Positions 47,704-58,406 of a stretch of DNA of 64,000 nucleotides are shown in pieces (the first letter of the stretch is position 1; each line of letters begins with the position of its first letter). The translations under genes and the position numbers were made by a program. Origin of the DNA: Phoenix dactylifera (taxonomy: Eukaryota > Streptophyta > Magnoliopsida > Arecales > Arecaceae). A model generated the notes under the pieces. The model was not told the DNA's origin and made no database searches. It saw only the letters and a program-made list of their open reading frames with translations. The stretch is taken from contig NC_052400.1 of assembly GCF_009389715.1 (NCBI RefSeq), positions 2,542,001-2,606,000 of the forward strand, written 5' to 3'.

Positions 47704-50700
47704 GCAGCATACTTGTGATTCTTTGGTCGAGCATTCAACCTCTGCCCCTCACCCTTCAGTTCCTAATTTAGTATATAAATTGTGTACGCATGAGACTGCT
47801 CGTGGATCTGTAATGCCAATCAGGTTCATAGAACAGGAGGAGAGACTGTCGGAGGCATGAGGAATGGCTTTCAGTTCAGTGAGTGTTTGAGTAGGGCTGA
47901 GGTGGCTGCCAACTCAATGCCTCTCTGCCCTCTCAAGTTAATTTGTCTCTATAATTTTCTGTTTTCTTTTTCAATCAATAGCTTTCTTCTGTTATCTGTT
48001 TTATGTAGGGTTTTTTTTCATTTTTATTCGGTGGTTCTGCTCTTGGAACAGCAAATTTTGTTAGCCTATTTAACTGCTGTAAGGCGATCCATTTTCACAG
48101 AGATGGAAAACAAAAGATCACAAATTACTTCCCTTTTGTATTTATTATATTCAGACAGGGCTATAGTTAATGAAAAGTCAAGTGTTTTCATTACATAGGG
48201 TACGTTTTGTCTATGTGACATTTTTTTAAAAAACTCTCATCAGTATCTTCTTCTTTTTTTCTGATGTAACAAAACTCTCATCATCATCATATCTTTTTAT
48301 AAAAAAAAATTATCTTTAGTACTAGAGTTTGGATTGATCCGTTCCAGGTCTCCCCTTGTGGCAGCTTCATCATAATTCGTCCCATGGCATAACTAAGCTG
48401 ATAAGAATGGCCAGTTAGCAGGCTTGTTAGCTGTCCAGAGCACAACCTTTTCAGATTACTTCCAATTCAATACAACAGCCTTCTTGATTTAGGTTTCAAC
48501 AGGGTGTGCTGTAATTGTGGTCCGGTTGTTGTGGCCTTACTGTTTGGACCTCCAATATGTTCAGTTTAAAAACTATTATCCATCCTATTATGTTACGATG
48601 CAAATTTACTCTTTTTAGCTTGTACACTTGATGTGTCTCTAAGCAAGGCTTCATTTTTGAATCTTTCAGCCAAAGTACTGAAGGATTTACCTTCGCTACC
48701 AGGTAGGCATCTAATTTGGTATTACGAGTTTTCATCGAGATAGGGTCAATTAAAATCCTATCTGAATAGTTCCTCTTCTAAATTTGTGAACTTGGTATAT
48801 GTTGATTGCATCAAGGTCTGTATGATCTGTACCTAAACCTACACTTTGTTGATAATGGCTTCCTGGAGTTTCAAATCTTGGATATAAATCAGGTAAGGTT
48901 TTGGTGCAATTTTTGCCTCCAAAATACAGTCAACTGCTTTTAGTTCACCTTGGTTAATACTGCTGCTGCTGCTTCTTGTTGCTGCTGCTTCTGCTGCTGC
49001 TGCAACGAAGCCAAGCATTAGAAATAAATAAAATGATGTCCATAGCAAGAGGTGATTGTCTAGGTTTGAATCTTCAGAGAAACTTACGCACTTCATCCAG
49101 TTTTGTACGTGAGAAGCGTAGACCAAAAACCCCTTTATGCTTTCTTTAAGTGGGATGTGAAAGAGCATCTGTCATTTGGCCATCTTTAAGTACATATAAA
49201 AGTATAGCACATTTGTTTATCTTATGGAACTAACTATAGGAGGAAGAAAAGTCTATTTGGTTGTTTTCAAACCTAGTTTCTTCTGTGAAGCAAAATTGAT
49301 ATTTTTCCAGCAAAATTGACAGCACAGTTATTTAAAAATTAAGATCATGGCCAACTAATCTTGGGTCATCTTCTCACGACAAGACATCAAATTAGAATAA
49401 AATCTCTTGGTGGAATTCAAAGTTATGACGCCAGATGGATCTTGTGATGTGCTGTTTGTCTACCCTTTAGAGCTCCATGAACCAAGTTTAAGAGTCCCCT
49501 ACAAATCAGAGTATACCATGTTGGTAATTTTAAAAAATAAAAAGATAAAAATGAAGGTGGGAATGTCATACCAATCATTTTTATCGAAGGATATAAGAAT
49601 TAAATTCAGATCAAATTTCAACGAGAGTAGCATATCCAAGTTGGATGCATCACAAAAAAGAAAAATTTTTTTTTTTTTTCGAACTCATCGTATCAAACGA
49701 CACTTGTTATAGTTTGAACATGTCATTCCGACGTGCATAACTTAAGTGTGATTAACCCTCTGGAAAAAGGGTTGGCCAAGCAAAGCTACCAGCAAGCAAT
49801 TTCCTGATCACAACTGCATACTATAACTTTTGAAATTATTGCAAAACTGCTATAACAAATATTTTACAAGTTGATAGTTTTTTTATACATGAAGTAGTCC
49901 ATATCTAGTGTCCTTATACTCCGGTGATAGATTTCCCATCATTTCATGGATGCTTTTGACCAAGTCATGACGCCCTCAATAGCAGTTGATTGAGATCTAT
50001 TCATATTATAACTCTTGCTTTCTTTATCAATCTAGAGCAATTGGACTTTCTTTGGGCAATAATTTCTTTTTCACCGTCTCACCGAATGCCATTTGGCTCA
50101 GTCCCAAGGATCCAAGAAAGAGCAGGCACTCGGAATAATCAGAGCAGGGAGAGCATATTGGGCAGATCGCTGTCACACTAGATTTATGTTCTTATATATA
50201 AAGATGGTCGACAAACATACGCAATGTGGCTTTTATTCAAATAGCGTGCCTCGAAAAACATACGGTGCGAAGATTAGGATAGGAGAGTTGCTTCCGAGAT
50301 TCTATACAGGCTTTGACACATGGACAAAAGATAGAGCTAAGATTGACTTAAAAGCAGCTATCTCGAGCAATCTTAGAGATGTCAAGGCTTCTCGAAAAGC
50401 TCATTTTGGCTCATTCTCTCGCTCGAGAATTCATTCAAACATAATTACAAATATCGCACCTAAGATCAGCCCTAATAAGCTCATACTGCAGTGTCATCTT
50501 GTCTACATAGGTGCTATGGACCAGATTCGCTCTGATATCATTTGTAACAATCCAAAACTTCATCTAAAAGAACTAGCTAAAAGATTTTGTTTCAACTTTT
50601 TAGCTCTATATAACTTCTCGAGATTTACCTAGCACGTGACATACGCCACTACAAGCTGTTGCATAAAAGCCAATACTTCTTATGAAAGAGACACCTCACC

Positions 50701-50970
50701 ACATGATAAGAAGCTAAGAAAGTCAGACTCGAATGACAACAACCCATTTAAGTTTAGATTGTTATAATATCTAATGTTGTTAAACTTCCCAAGATAACCC
50801 TATCATCTCCCCTAAACACCCCTACTGCATGTAAGCAAATAACAAAAATAAAACAAAACAATGAAGAGTCTTTTCAGTAAACCCGCCACAAACCTGGATT
50901 GTGGGTTCCCTCACACGCAATTACCAACTACAGCTCCCTGACTTTGAAACAGTCCTCCATTTCCCTCTCC
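47704..50970. other. 3' flank of GT14 gene and spacer
   Basis: The GT14 3' UTR starts at 47704. A CTG-rich tract lies at 48959-49003. From about 49380 to 50640 the sequence looks like an old inserted element: it is less AT-rich, contains a poly-T at 49667-49679, and carries two long but unrecognised frames (49407-49712 and 50093-50632, the latter 179 codons with no domain I can name). No long terminal repeats or terminal inverted repeats were found by eye. Confidence 0.35.
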
Positions 50971-50980
50971 TCCAAATCTT

Positions 50981-50988
50981 CTATAAGG
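50981..50988 (+). promoter_or_regulatory. TATA-like box of the PADRE gene
   Basis: CTATAAGG lies 90 bases before the start codon at 51071, which would put transcription start near 51010 and give a leader of about 60 bases. Confidence 0.45.
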
Positions 50989-51070
50989 TTGGACCTCCAT
51001 CTCTTCCCTCTGTTGTCTCCCTTCTTTCTAGCTCTTTAAGTGCTCTCAAAGGGGCGCGTGAAAGAGAGGG

Positions 51071-51610
51071 ATGGGTTGCTCCTTCTCTTGCAGATCATCA
51101 CAGCCGTTCCATGGCGTGCGGGTGATCCACATCAACGGCTACGTGGAGGACTTCGCCGGGCCGGTGACGGCGGGCCAGGTCACGGGGAGGCCCCCGAAGC
51201 ACGTGCTCTTCTCCGCGGCCCACCTGCTCTCGCCGGGCTCCCGACCGCTCCAGCCCGACGACGTGCTCGAAGCGGGCCGGATCTACTTCCTCCTCCCCCA
51301 CTCCGTTTTCCAGTCGGACTCGTCGCCGGTGGACCTGGCCTCGCTCATGACCCGGCTCACCGCCATCGCCCGGCGGGGCGGGCCGGCCCCGGCCGGTGGC
51401 CCACCGCCGACCGGTGGGTTGGGGAATCTTGGGCCGGGAATCGATGGGCCGTGGCGGTCGAGGGCCCGGACGTGGAAGCCGGAGCTGGACCCGATCGAGG
51501 AGCGCTCTCTGGGGCGGTCCATGGGGAGGGACTCCTACAGCAGCTCCAGCCCCGATCGGAAACGTGAAGTGGTCGCAGGTTGGGAATATCCCATCCGGTT
51601 TGTGCAATGA
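51071..51610 (+). CDS. PADRE (DUF4228) domain protein, probably N-myristoylated
   Basis: A single exon of 179 codons, very GC-rich against its AT-rich flanks. The N-terminus MGCSFSC is a classic plant N-myristoylation site (Gly2), with Cys3 and Cys7 available for S-acylation, so plasma-membrane attachment is likely. The PADRE hallmarks follow: RVIHINGYVEDFAGPVTAGQ (17-36), PKHVLFSAAHLL (42-53) and LQPDDVLEAGRIYFLLP (60-76). The C-terminal half is Pro/Gly/Arg-rich and probably disordered, with a short conserved-looking end (RKREVVAGWEYPIRFV). The family is plant-specific; many members respond to pathogens and abiotic stress, and the biochemical function is unknown. The long open frame on the opposite strand (51098-51607) is a GC-composition shadow. 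Confidence 0.93.
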   Translation: MGCSFSCRSSQPFHGVRVIHINGYVEDFAGPVTAGQVTGRPPKHVLFSAAHLLSPGSRPLQPDDVLEAGRIYFLLPHSVFQSDSSPVDLASLMTRLTAIARRGGPAPAGGPPPTGGLGNLGPGIDGPWRSRARTWKPELDPIEERSLGRSMGRDSYSSSSPDRKREVVAGWEYPIRFVQ

Positions 51611-51921
51611 CTTTTGTTTGCACGTGTGTAGATCTCCACACGTGTGTAGGTTTTGGGTGTTCTGACATGGATGGGTTGTTTTTTTTGTAAATAATATGTG
51701 AATTTGCGTGAGTGCGAGTGCGACAATGTGTGCGTGTGCCTGAAGAGATCGGGCAAGCTCCGAGCCGGTGAAATTGAATGAGCTAAGCCGTCAGTTGTTT
51801 AGATGAAGAGATCTGCTAAAAGTCCAACCTGGAAGTAAGGAAGAGAAAATATCGAAAGTTGCCGAGGTAAAATTTTGGAAAACAACGAAAATTTAAATGC
51901 AATGAAAGCAAGAGTGATAGG

Positions 51922-51967
<46 letters not shown>

Positions 51968-53955
51968 ATATGAGAGGTTCTCCAAATGAGTCGGGTTGGA
52001 TTTGAATTCATTGAATCCAGACCCGACCCAAAAAAATAGAACGGATCTAATTTTAGAATCCGACTCAGCCCACTGGTCCTCCAAAACGAATCGAGTCAGA
52101 TCTATGTAGGTCGGATCACGAGTCAACCCGATCTATTTGTATGTGCGGTAACCGCTCAATCGTGTAGGACGAGCTATAACTATTCTGTATCGTACCTCAT
52201 AAATATACATGATTGTAACCATCTCTTTATTGGATTTTAACCGGTCTTAATTATACTTTTATTTCGAGACGCTATCAATTGCTCGGATCGGTTTGCTCGG
52301 TGGACTACCCAAGTAGATAAGTACAAATTGACGAATCCATGGCACATTAATGTGGATTGGGGACCTTCGTTATTTCTCTCAAACACTATTCAACTTATGG
52401 CGTTCTTATCAAGCGGAAAGATGGGTATGTCGCCTTGGAGAGTGACGTCGCAAATCTGGGGGAGAAGATCCAAGTTATCCGCCCGGTTTTTTCTATTGAG
52501 AACACTACCGCATATCTTGGGACAAACTACTCCGTTCTATTTCTTTTGAGCCATTGGGCTTGGCATGCACTGTCCACCATAAAGTTAAGAGCCCAACTTT
52601 TTTTCAACCACATATGCTATATTAATAACTGCAGTGAAGAATTACTTCTCATTTTTTAATCCCCGGATGCCTTTACTTCTCAGAAATGTGGGTTGTTGCC
52701 TGATTGGCATAAGTCAGGGTTGAAGCCAAGGCCCCACCCCCAGCCCCTAATTCTCCTCTGGTACATGGAGCGTGGCACCTCTTTTGTTAAAAGGTAGCCC
52801 CTCTAGATCATGAAGCAGTCAAACTCACGAGAATTAGGAATAGGAATTCTTGTTCCCAGAAGAAGTTGGCATGTCATGTAGCAGTTGGCAATCTGATCTT
52901 CCAACAGCAAATACACCACTTGATATCTCTCCCATCCAAATTTTCATGTCATTGGATTCCTCAAGCAGGGGATGAGTCATAACATGTGTTGGATTCTTTC
53001 AAAGGAAACTATATACATAAAAAAAGGATATATACAATCTATAGGCATATGCAAGGAAACAAAAACATCTACTAAAGCTAATTATAACTGTTGGAATAAG
53101 TAAATTGTGAGAGAACTAATAAAAAGCTCCAGGTTCTAAATGAATGTGTCGCCAAGCTTATGTGCAAACATTTGCTTGGATGGTTGAATGCAGGGGGATA
53201 ATTTCAGCCTGAGTGTGCTTGGTCATTGAAATTTGTTCTATGAATTACATCCGATAAAGCAAAGAGCTAATGTTATATTTCACTGGATCATCCAAAGCTG
53301 TGTTTTCAAATATAAATTAATAAAAACTTTCTTCATGAAGATCCAAAACATGGCATGGTAGAGACAGCAGGGTTTCACATTGTACCATATATGACTGCTG
53401 GAAAGTATGCATGCCTGTAAGTTGATCCACATACTATAGCCCATGAACAACCTAGGCCTTGTAAAGGATATTTAAACTGACATTTACCACTTATCAGCCA
53501 TGCCTAAACATATATATGCTGAAATGCTGAAGTACCTCTCTATGAACAAGCATCAAAACATAAAATTACATTCACCCTTTAATCTCGGCACTGAATTACT
53601 CAGTGTTTCGATGTAAATCCAAATCCAAACTCGGTTTTTCTAATCGAATTTAGATGCGGACACAGCATGGATCCAACCCGAATCCGACTCATTTATAGCC
53701 GTAGTGGTACCACCTCCTTTCGGGCTCTTTGGCCTTGAATATAATTTGAAGCTAGATATCATACCCAAAATAAAACCTAGAAAAAGATGGACTTCATCCT
53801 CGTAGGACATTGGAATGAAGAAACATGGACTAGACCACAGCCCAAGAGCTTGGCTGCTTTCCCATATATGATGATATACCTGATTCCACATCCTGCTTTC
53901 ATCGGATGCAAGGAGTTCATGGCATTTGGATGAGAGTTGTTACTCATGGCAGTTT
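51611..53955. other. Spacer with low-complexity and old repeats
   Basis: It contains a (GA)n tract at 51925-51966, then a GGGTCGG/CCGACCC-rich degenerate stretch to about 52140 (CAGACCCGACCCAAAA, CCGACTCAGCCCA), echoed at 53590-53700. A short open stretch at 52320-52590 (ISLKHYSTYGVLIKRKDGYV and more) is frame-limited and unrecognised; it is more likely a transposon relic than a gene. Confidence 0.4.
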
Positions 53956-53965
53956 AACCTATTGT

Positions 53966-54270
53966 CTAGTTTCTCTCTCTCTCTCTCTCTCTCTTTGTTT
54001 TTTTTTTTTTTTTGCTAAAAAATAGGGGGATGGGGGGTGGGGAAGAGGAAACCTCATCCGCGTAGCAGCACCCGCTAGGCCCCCCTTCCACCAGGAAATA
54101 TTCGATGCGGGTAGACAGGATGACTATTTTTTACTCATACCCTTCCCGACCTGTGGATTACCCCACGTGTGAGTATGTCACCCAGCACCACCTCAGTACC
54201 GACAGACCAGATGGCGACTCCATCGGACAAACTGGGAAGAGGGACATCCGGTCCCCACTCTCTTTCTCTC
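53966..54270 (-). mobile_element. A-tailed retroposon-like insertion, unclassified
   Basis: On the minus strand a GC-rich segment of about 230 bases ends in CTATTTTTTAGC followed by about 17 A, seen as poly-T at 53999-54015 on the plus strand. It is flanked by (CT)n at 53971-53994 and CTCTTTCTCTCTCT near 54261. No tRNA-like A and B boxes or LINE protein motif were recognised, so SINE versus LINE fragment is open. Confidence 0.35.
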
Positions 54271-54274
54271 TCTA

Positions 54275-55835
54275 ATGTTGACTTCAACAAAGAAAATATA
54301 TGCCATAGAGTAGGATTACTTTGATGTTGCTATCATCTTCAACCACCGGTGCCCAGTTGAGTCGCACAAGTTTTTAGAGGGTGGACCCCTCAGTTATGCA
54401 CCCGATGCAGACCTGGCATGCGAGAGCAGCAGAACCACAGAGACATTTGTGGCGCTCTTCTTTGGCAAGAAGCACAGCAACGTGGTGCACGCTAGCTCCC
54501 CTGCAGCTAATGGCAATAAGAGAACTAATCACATTGCCTTCACATTAATCTCGCACCTACTCTTCATCGATCTCACCTATGGAAATGCCTTAAATAACGT
54601 GTCTTGCTCGCTCTCCTGATAACAAGCTCGGTCGAAACCGAGATGAGCATTTGATGAATGAAAACTATAGAAACGAGCTTATTTGATTAGATAATGCATT
54701 TTGTGTTTGATATAATTCCACATCAATCCAATGATAAAACCAGCCAACTAAGCCTTCTGATGCAGCGGCATCAGACCTATTTCATCTAATATAGTAGAAC
54801 CATCATAGTAGCACTTTACTAACCGCACAATATCATGGTGGCGAGATACCAATATGCTACTAGTATAATAGCTAATACCGGCATAGCAAACTTTGATCTT
54901 ATTAAGTCCTCCTGGATCATCTAATAAAGTCATAGAAATCACATCCAGTTGCTTCCATCCACATTCTTATAGGTCTTGACCTTCTATGGCACCTATTAAC
55001 TATAATCTAGCTGCATCAATATACAAAGCAAGGTTTGCTGTACCAGACATACCGTGAAATGCCGGTACCAACATAAGTCCCATATGGGGGCGTACCAACT
55101 CAATATGCCGAACTAACTCTCATGCTGGGTACCGACATTGTACAACATGACATTGGTGTGAAGTCCAGCATCAAGATTAATTACGAACCTTTAAGATAAG
55201 GGAGTATTTTTTGATTAATCTATGGAAGGTACTATCCCTGTCATTAAACTCTCAAAGTATCATCTACCTGTAATAACAGTAATAACTAGGTCTCGTCGGC
55301 GTGTGTGATCCCCGATCTGCCATGCCAAATACTGGCATGCACCGGCACGGAAAAATAATGGCATCGTCCACAAACACCCAATTAACACAATAAAACCCAA
55401 CGAACACAATAAATGCACAGAAAAAATTATACAGTATGTTGAATAACGATACAGATATTTTATTACTAATGGGCATACAATTTTCAAAAAAAAACAAAAT
55501 TAAATAACAGCTTAACACACTTAAAAAATTATTGCATTCTAATTAAAACAAGTTGATCAATCATGCAAATGTTGAATACAAAAATGAAATTGATCAAGTG
55601 TGGAACAAAATAGTCTAGATAGAAACCAATAGCAACAATAATGGTACAAGATGATCATTTCAGTCATCCAGATTTATATTATCATCCACCATGCAATGAC
55701 GTACAGGAAGCTCATGACAGCAGAAAGTATACTTAAAAGCTAACAATCATCATTATGCCTAATTCTATTATAAGTAAGTACAGACACGAGAGCGAGAGAG
55801 AGAGAGAGAGAGAATTTCAATGCAAATTTGCCGAC
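54275..55835. other. Spacer with GGTAC-type repeats
   Basis: No gene is supported. 55030-55145 (GTACCAGACATACC, GCCGGTACCAAC, GGGTACCGACATTG) and 55318-55346 (ATGCCAAATACTGGCATGC) belong to the same GGTAC-type repeat class as 11755-11915. A (GA)n tract lies at 55791-55812. Confidence 0.45.
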
Positions 55836-56956
55836 TAGTCTTACCAGATCTCATTGCCGACACTAAAATTTATTGGTGCTTTTTATTAGCGTCGGAATAT
55901 AACAATGCTTAAAAGTGTCGCCAATGAGATCTGGTAAAACCAGTCGTGTTGAAACTTAGGCATTCGCCGAATTAATAGGACTGGAGCATTATGGTCGAAG
56001 GAGAAGTTATGGCATTGGAGGTACCCCTACTCAGTTATCTGCAGTGAGCGAATATACTCAGGATGCCAGAAATAGTAGTAACACTGCAGATGTTCGTAGC
56101 CTGAAGTCAGAGATAGAGAAGATAAGGCAGAGCTATTAGATAGAGATACAATCTTTGAGGGATCAGCTTGGTATGATTGTATTCTTGTTGCATAAGTTTA
56201 TCCCTCCTGAGATAAATAACTACATCTACTTAAATATTTTACATAATTATCCAATATTTTTGTATGAACTTAATGATTTATAATATTTTGTTATTTAATT
56301 TTCATGTATTAACTTCTAGAGTTTTTATATTTTTCTTGTAAATTCTTGATACTAACAATAGTCATGGAGATGATGATGATGATGCCGCCACCCCTAATAA
56401 CCTTTAGACTGTTTCTTTAAGAGTTATATGTGTATATTTTTTATGTTTTCCGAAGCACATTGAGTTGTAAATTGACTTTCAATCATGTTTGACAATGTAA
56501 ATCTAATCATATTTGACAATATAAATATTTGCTATTTCTATAAATATTGCATATGTTATTATATGACTTTTGTTATGTGTTTGGTATATATGAATTCTGT
56601 TTGCTTCTATTATTACAGATTTTTGGTATATATATTTATATACAGAGTTTTATTTTTTAAAAAAAAATTTATACTTACAATAATAAAAAACGTTGTTAAA
56701 ATATATATTAGTGACGCTAATTAGTAACACAAATAAGCATCGCTATTATAAGACGTCTTAGTGATTAGCGATGCTTATAAGCGACAATTATTATACCTTG
56801 CGATGCGAACCAAAAACTTTGTAAAATTATTGTTCTACAGTAGCATTGCCAATGCTTTTGCGCACTTTGGAGAGCGCCGAAAATCTATTCGTGGTATTTT
56901 TTTTGCATCGATAAATATATTAAAAATTATTGGTAATACCAGATAATCCTGTAGTG
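55836..56956. mobile_element. CACTA (En/Spm) DNA transposon relict
   Basis: The right end is ATCCTGTAGTG at 56946-56956, whose reverse complement starts CACTACAGGAT, the canonical CACTA terminus. Subterminal inverted motifs are abundant: 55838-55864 and 55917-55943 form a near-perfect hairpin (TTACCAGATCTCATTG versus CAATGAGATCTGGTAA), and ATAAGCATCGCTA near 56730 pairs with TAGCGATGCTTAT near 56768. At 55985-56215 a plus-strand frame with stops (YGRRRSYGIGGTPTQLS, then ARNSSNTADVRSLKSEIEKI) resembles the C-terminal coiled-coil region of plant En/Spm transposases. No left CACTA terminus was found, so the copy is truncated or rearranged. Confidence 0.65.
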
Positions 56957-58215
56957 AGGTGACGACATGCATGGCCGTTGCCATCCTCTCCCTCTTAAAT
57001 GACAGCCAACTTCTCCATTGTCTTATTTGTCACCATCATCTTCAAAAGGACGTCGTGCACATCTCTAGCTGCACCAATTACCTAACGAGGCATTCATTCA
57101 ACCTCAAAAGGTGAATTCATCTCCATCCGCCAACCCAAGATTCGCTTACAGCATGCAAGAGCACGTAAAACACCCAATGATTTGCTAACCCTTGAGGCAA
57201 ATAGTTTCTCCTTAGAGCTCTAGACACTTAAAATTCTTATGTCCAAGCAATTTTACAATAAATTTACAATAAAATACGATTGCTCATATAGAAAAGCATG
57301 CGTGCACGTATAAATCATGCAGTTCCTTCAATCAAATAAACACATCATAATCTATATAAAATAAATGTTAAAACATTTTGTCTACTTCTTCGCAAAGAAT
57401 CCTTATAATCAGTAAAATTTAGTGAGAAATAACATCAAGTTGGGAAATTAATGACCCACAACTAGACTCCATACCCAAAGTATCAAAAGTCAAACCCATT
57501 TATTTTGCTTTAAGTTGGGCGATTAAAACTTAGGGAGCATCTCTTCGGATACATGCACATTCTTAAGTCAAATCCATTAAATCATTTGATTTGACCGTAG
57601 ATAAATAGATTCTATGAAGACTACGGTGGCTTATATCAATCCATCAATTCGTACAGTAAGATGCCAAAGATAAAATGGCTCCTATATTAATGGCTTTGCC
57701 TAAAGCTCAGATATGATTTGAATATCAAGGTATACCATATTGTATCACTCCGGTATGACTCAAAAATATCCTGCACCTTGTACTAATAACTATAGCAAAT
57801 TGGTGACGACATGAGGCTTATAAATTGCTAAATATTGCAACCAATATTTATGGCAATGTAAACAATCTTGCTATCCAATATCGTATTTGGTATAATACAA
57901 TTGATATGGTAATTAAGGTATGTGTCGTATATTTTTTTTTCTTACTTTCTATTATAGTATCATTCTGAAATCGATGCACAGATACAAACTGATTTGGATG
58001 GGTACAAACTGATTTGACTCGAACTCAACCAAACATGGGTACCGATTTAGACAATTCTAAGTTTTTCCGTCGATATCATTTTTTTTCCCGACTCCGGTCG
58101 ATTTCTGTCTCTATCTAAAATAGTCTGGGAACAACAAAAAGGGTAAGAAAATTCCATAAATCATAATAATATATCCTGCTTTCCCTTCCTTTCCTGGCAT
58201 CGGCTCTCTCGCCCC
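56957..58215. other. Spacer before the ORP gene
   Basis: AT-rich with no supported gene. 57715-57780 and 57885-57935 contain weak GGTATACC/GGTAT motif strings of the dispersed repeat type. Confidence 0.4.
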
Positions 58216-58221
58216 CCTCGC

Positions 58222-58235
58222 TAAAATATTTATAC
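58222..58235 (+). promoter_or_regulatory. TATA box of the ORP gene
   Basis: CTAAAATATTTATACAGC includes a TATTTATA core about 25 bases before the (CT)n leader tract at 58251-58286. The leader continues with GA-rich sequence to the ATG at 58407. Good position and good match to a plant TATA box. Confidence 0.55.
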
Positions 58236-58248
58236 AGCCGGAGGGGAG

Positions 58249-58250
<2 letters not shown>

Positions 58251-58286
<36 letters not shown>
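58251..58286. repeat. (CT)18 tract in the ORP 5' leader
   Basis: About 18 uninterrupted CT units lie immediately downstream of the TATA-like box, near the expected transcription start. CT-rich patches of this kind are frequent in plant core promoters. Confidence 0.85.
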
Positions 58287-58288
<2 letters not shown>

Positions 58289-58406
58289 TCTTCTCTAATT
58301 CAAGCAAGAGATCAGAAAGGAGAAGAGGGGAGAGAAGAGATTTCGATTCAGGTTCTTGCATCTATCTATCTCTTCATCGGTGGCTTCGGAATCGTCGCTC
58401 CAAGCA

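Noticed and set aside
51098..51607. 169-codon frame antisense to the PADRE gene
   Set aside because: It is the reverse-strand shadow of a GC-rich codon-biased gene; the sense frame has clear family motifs.
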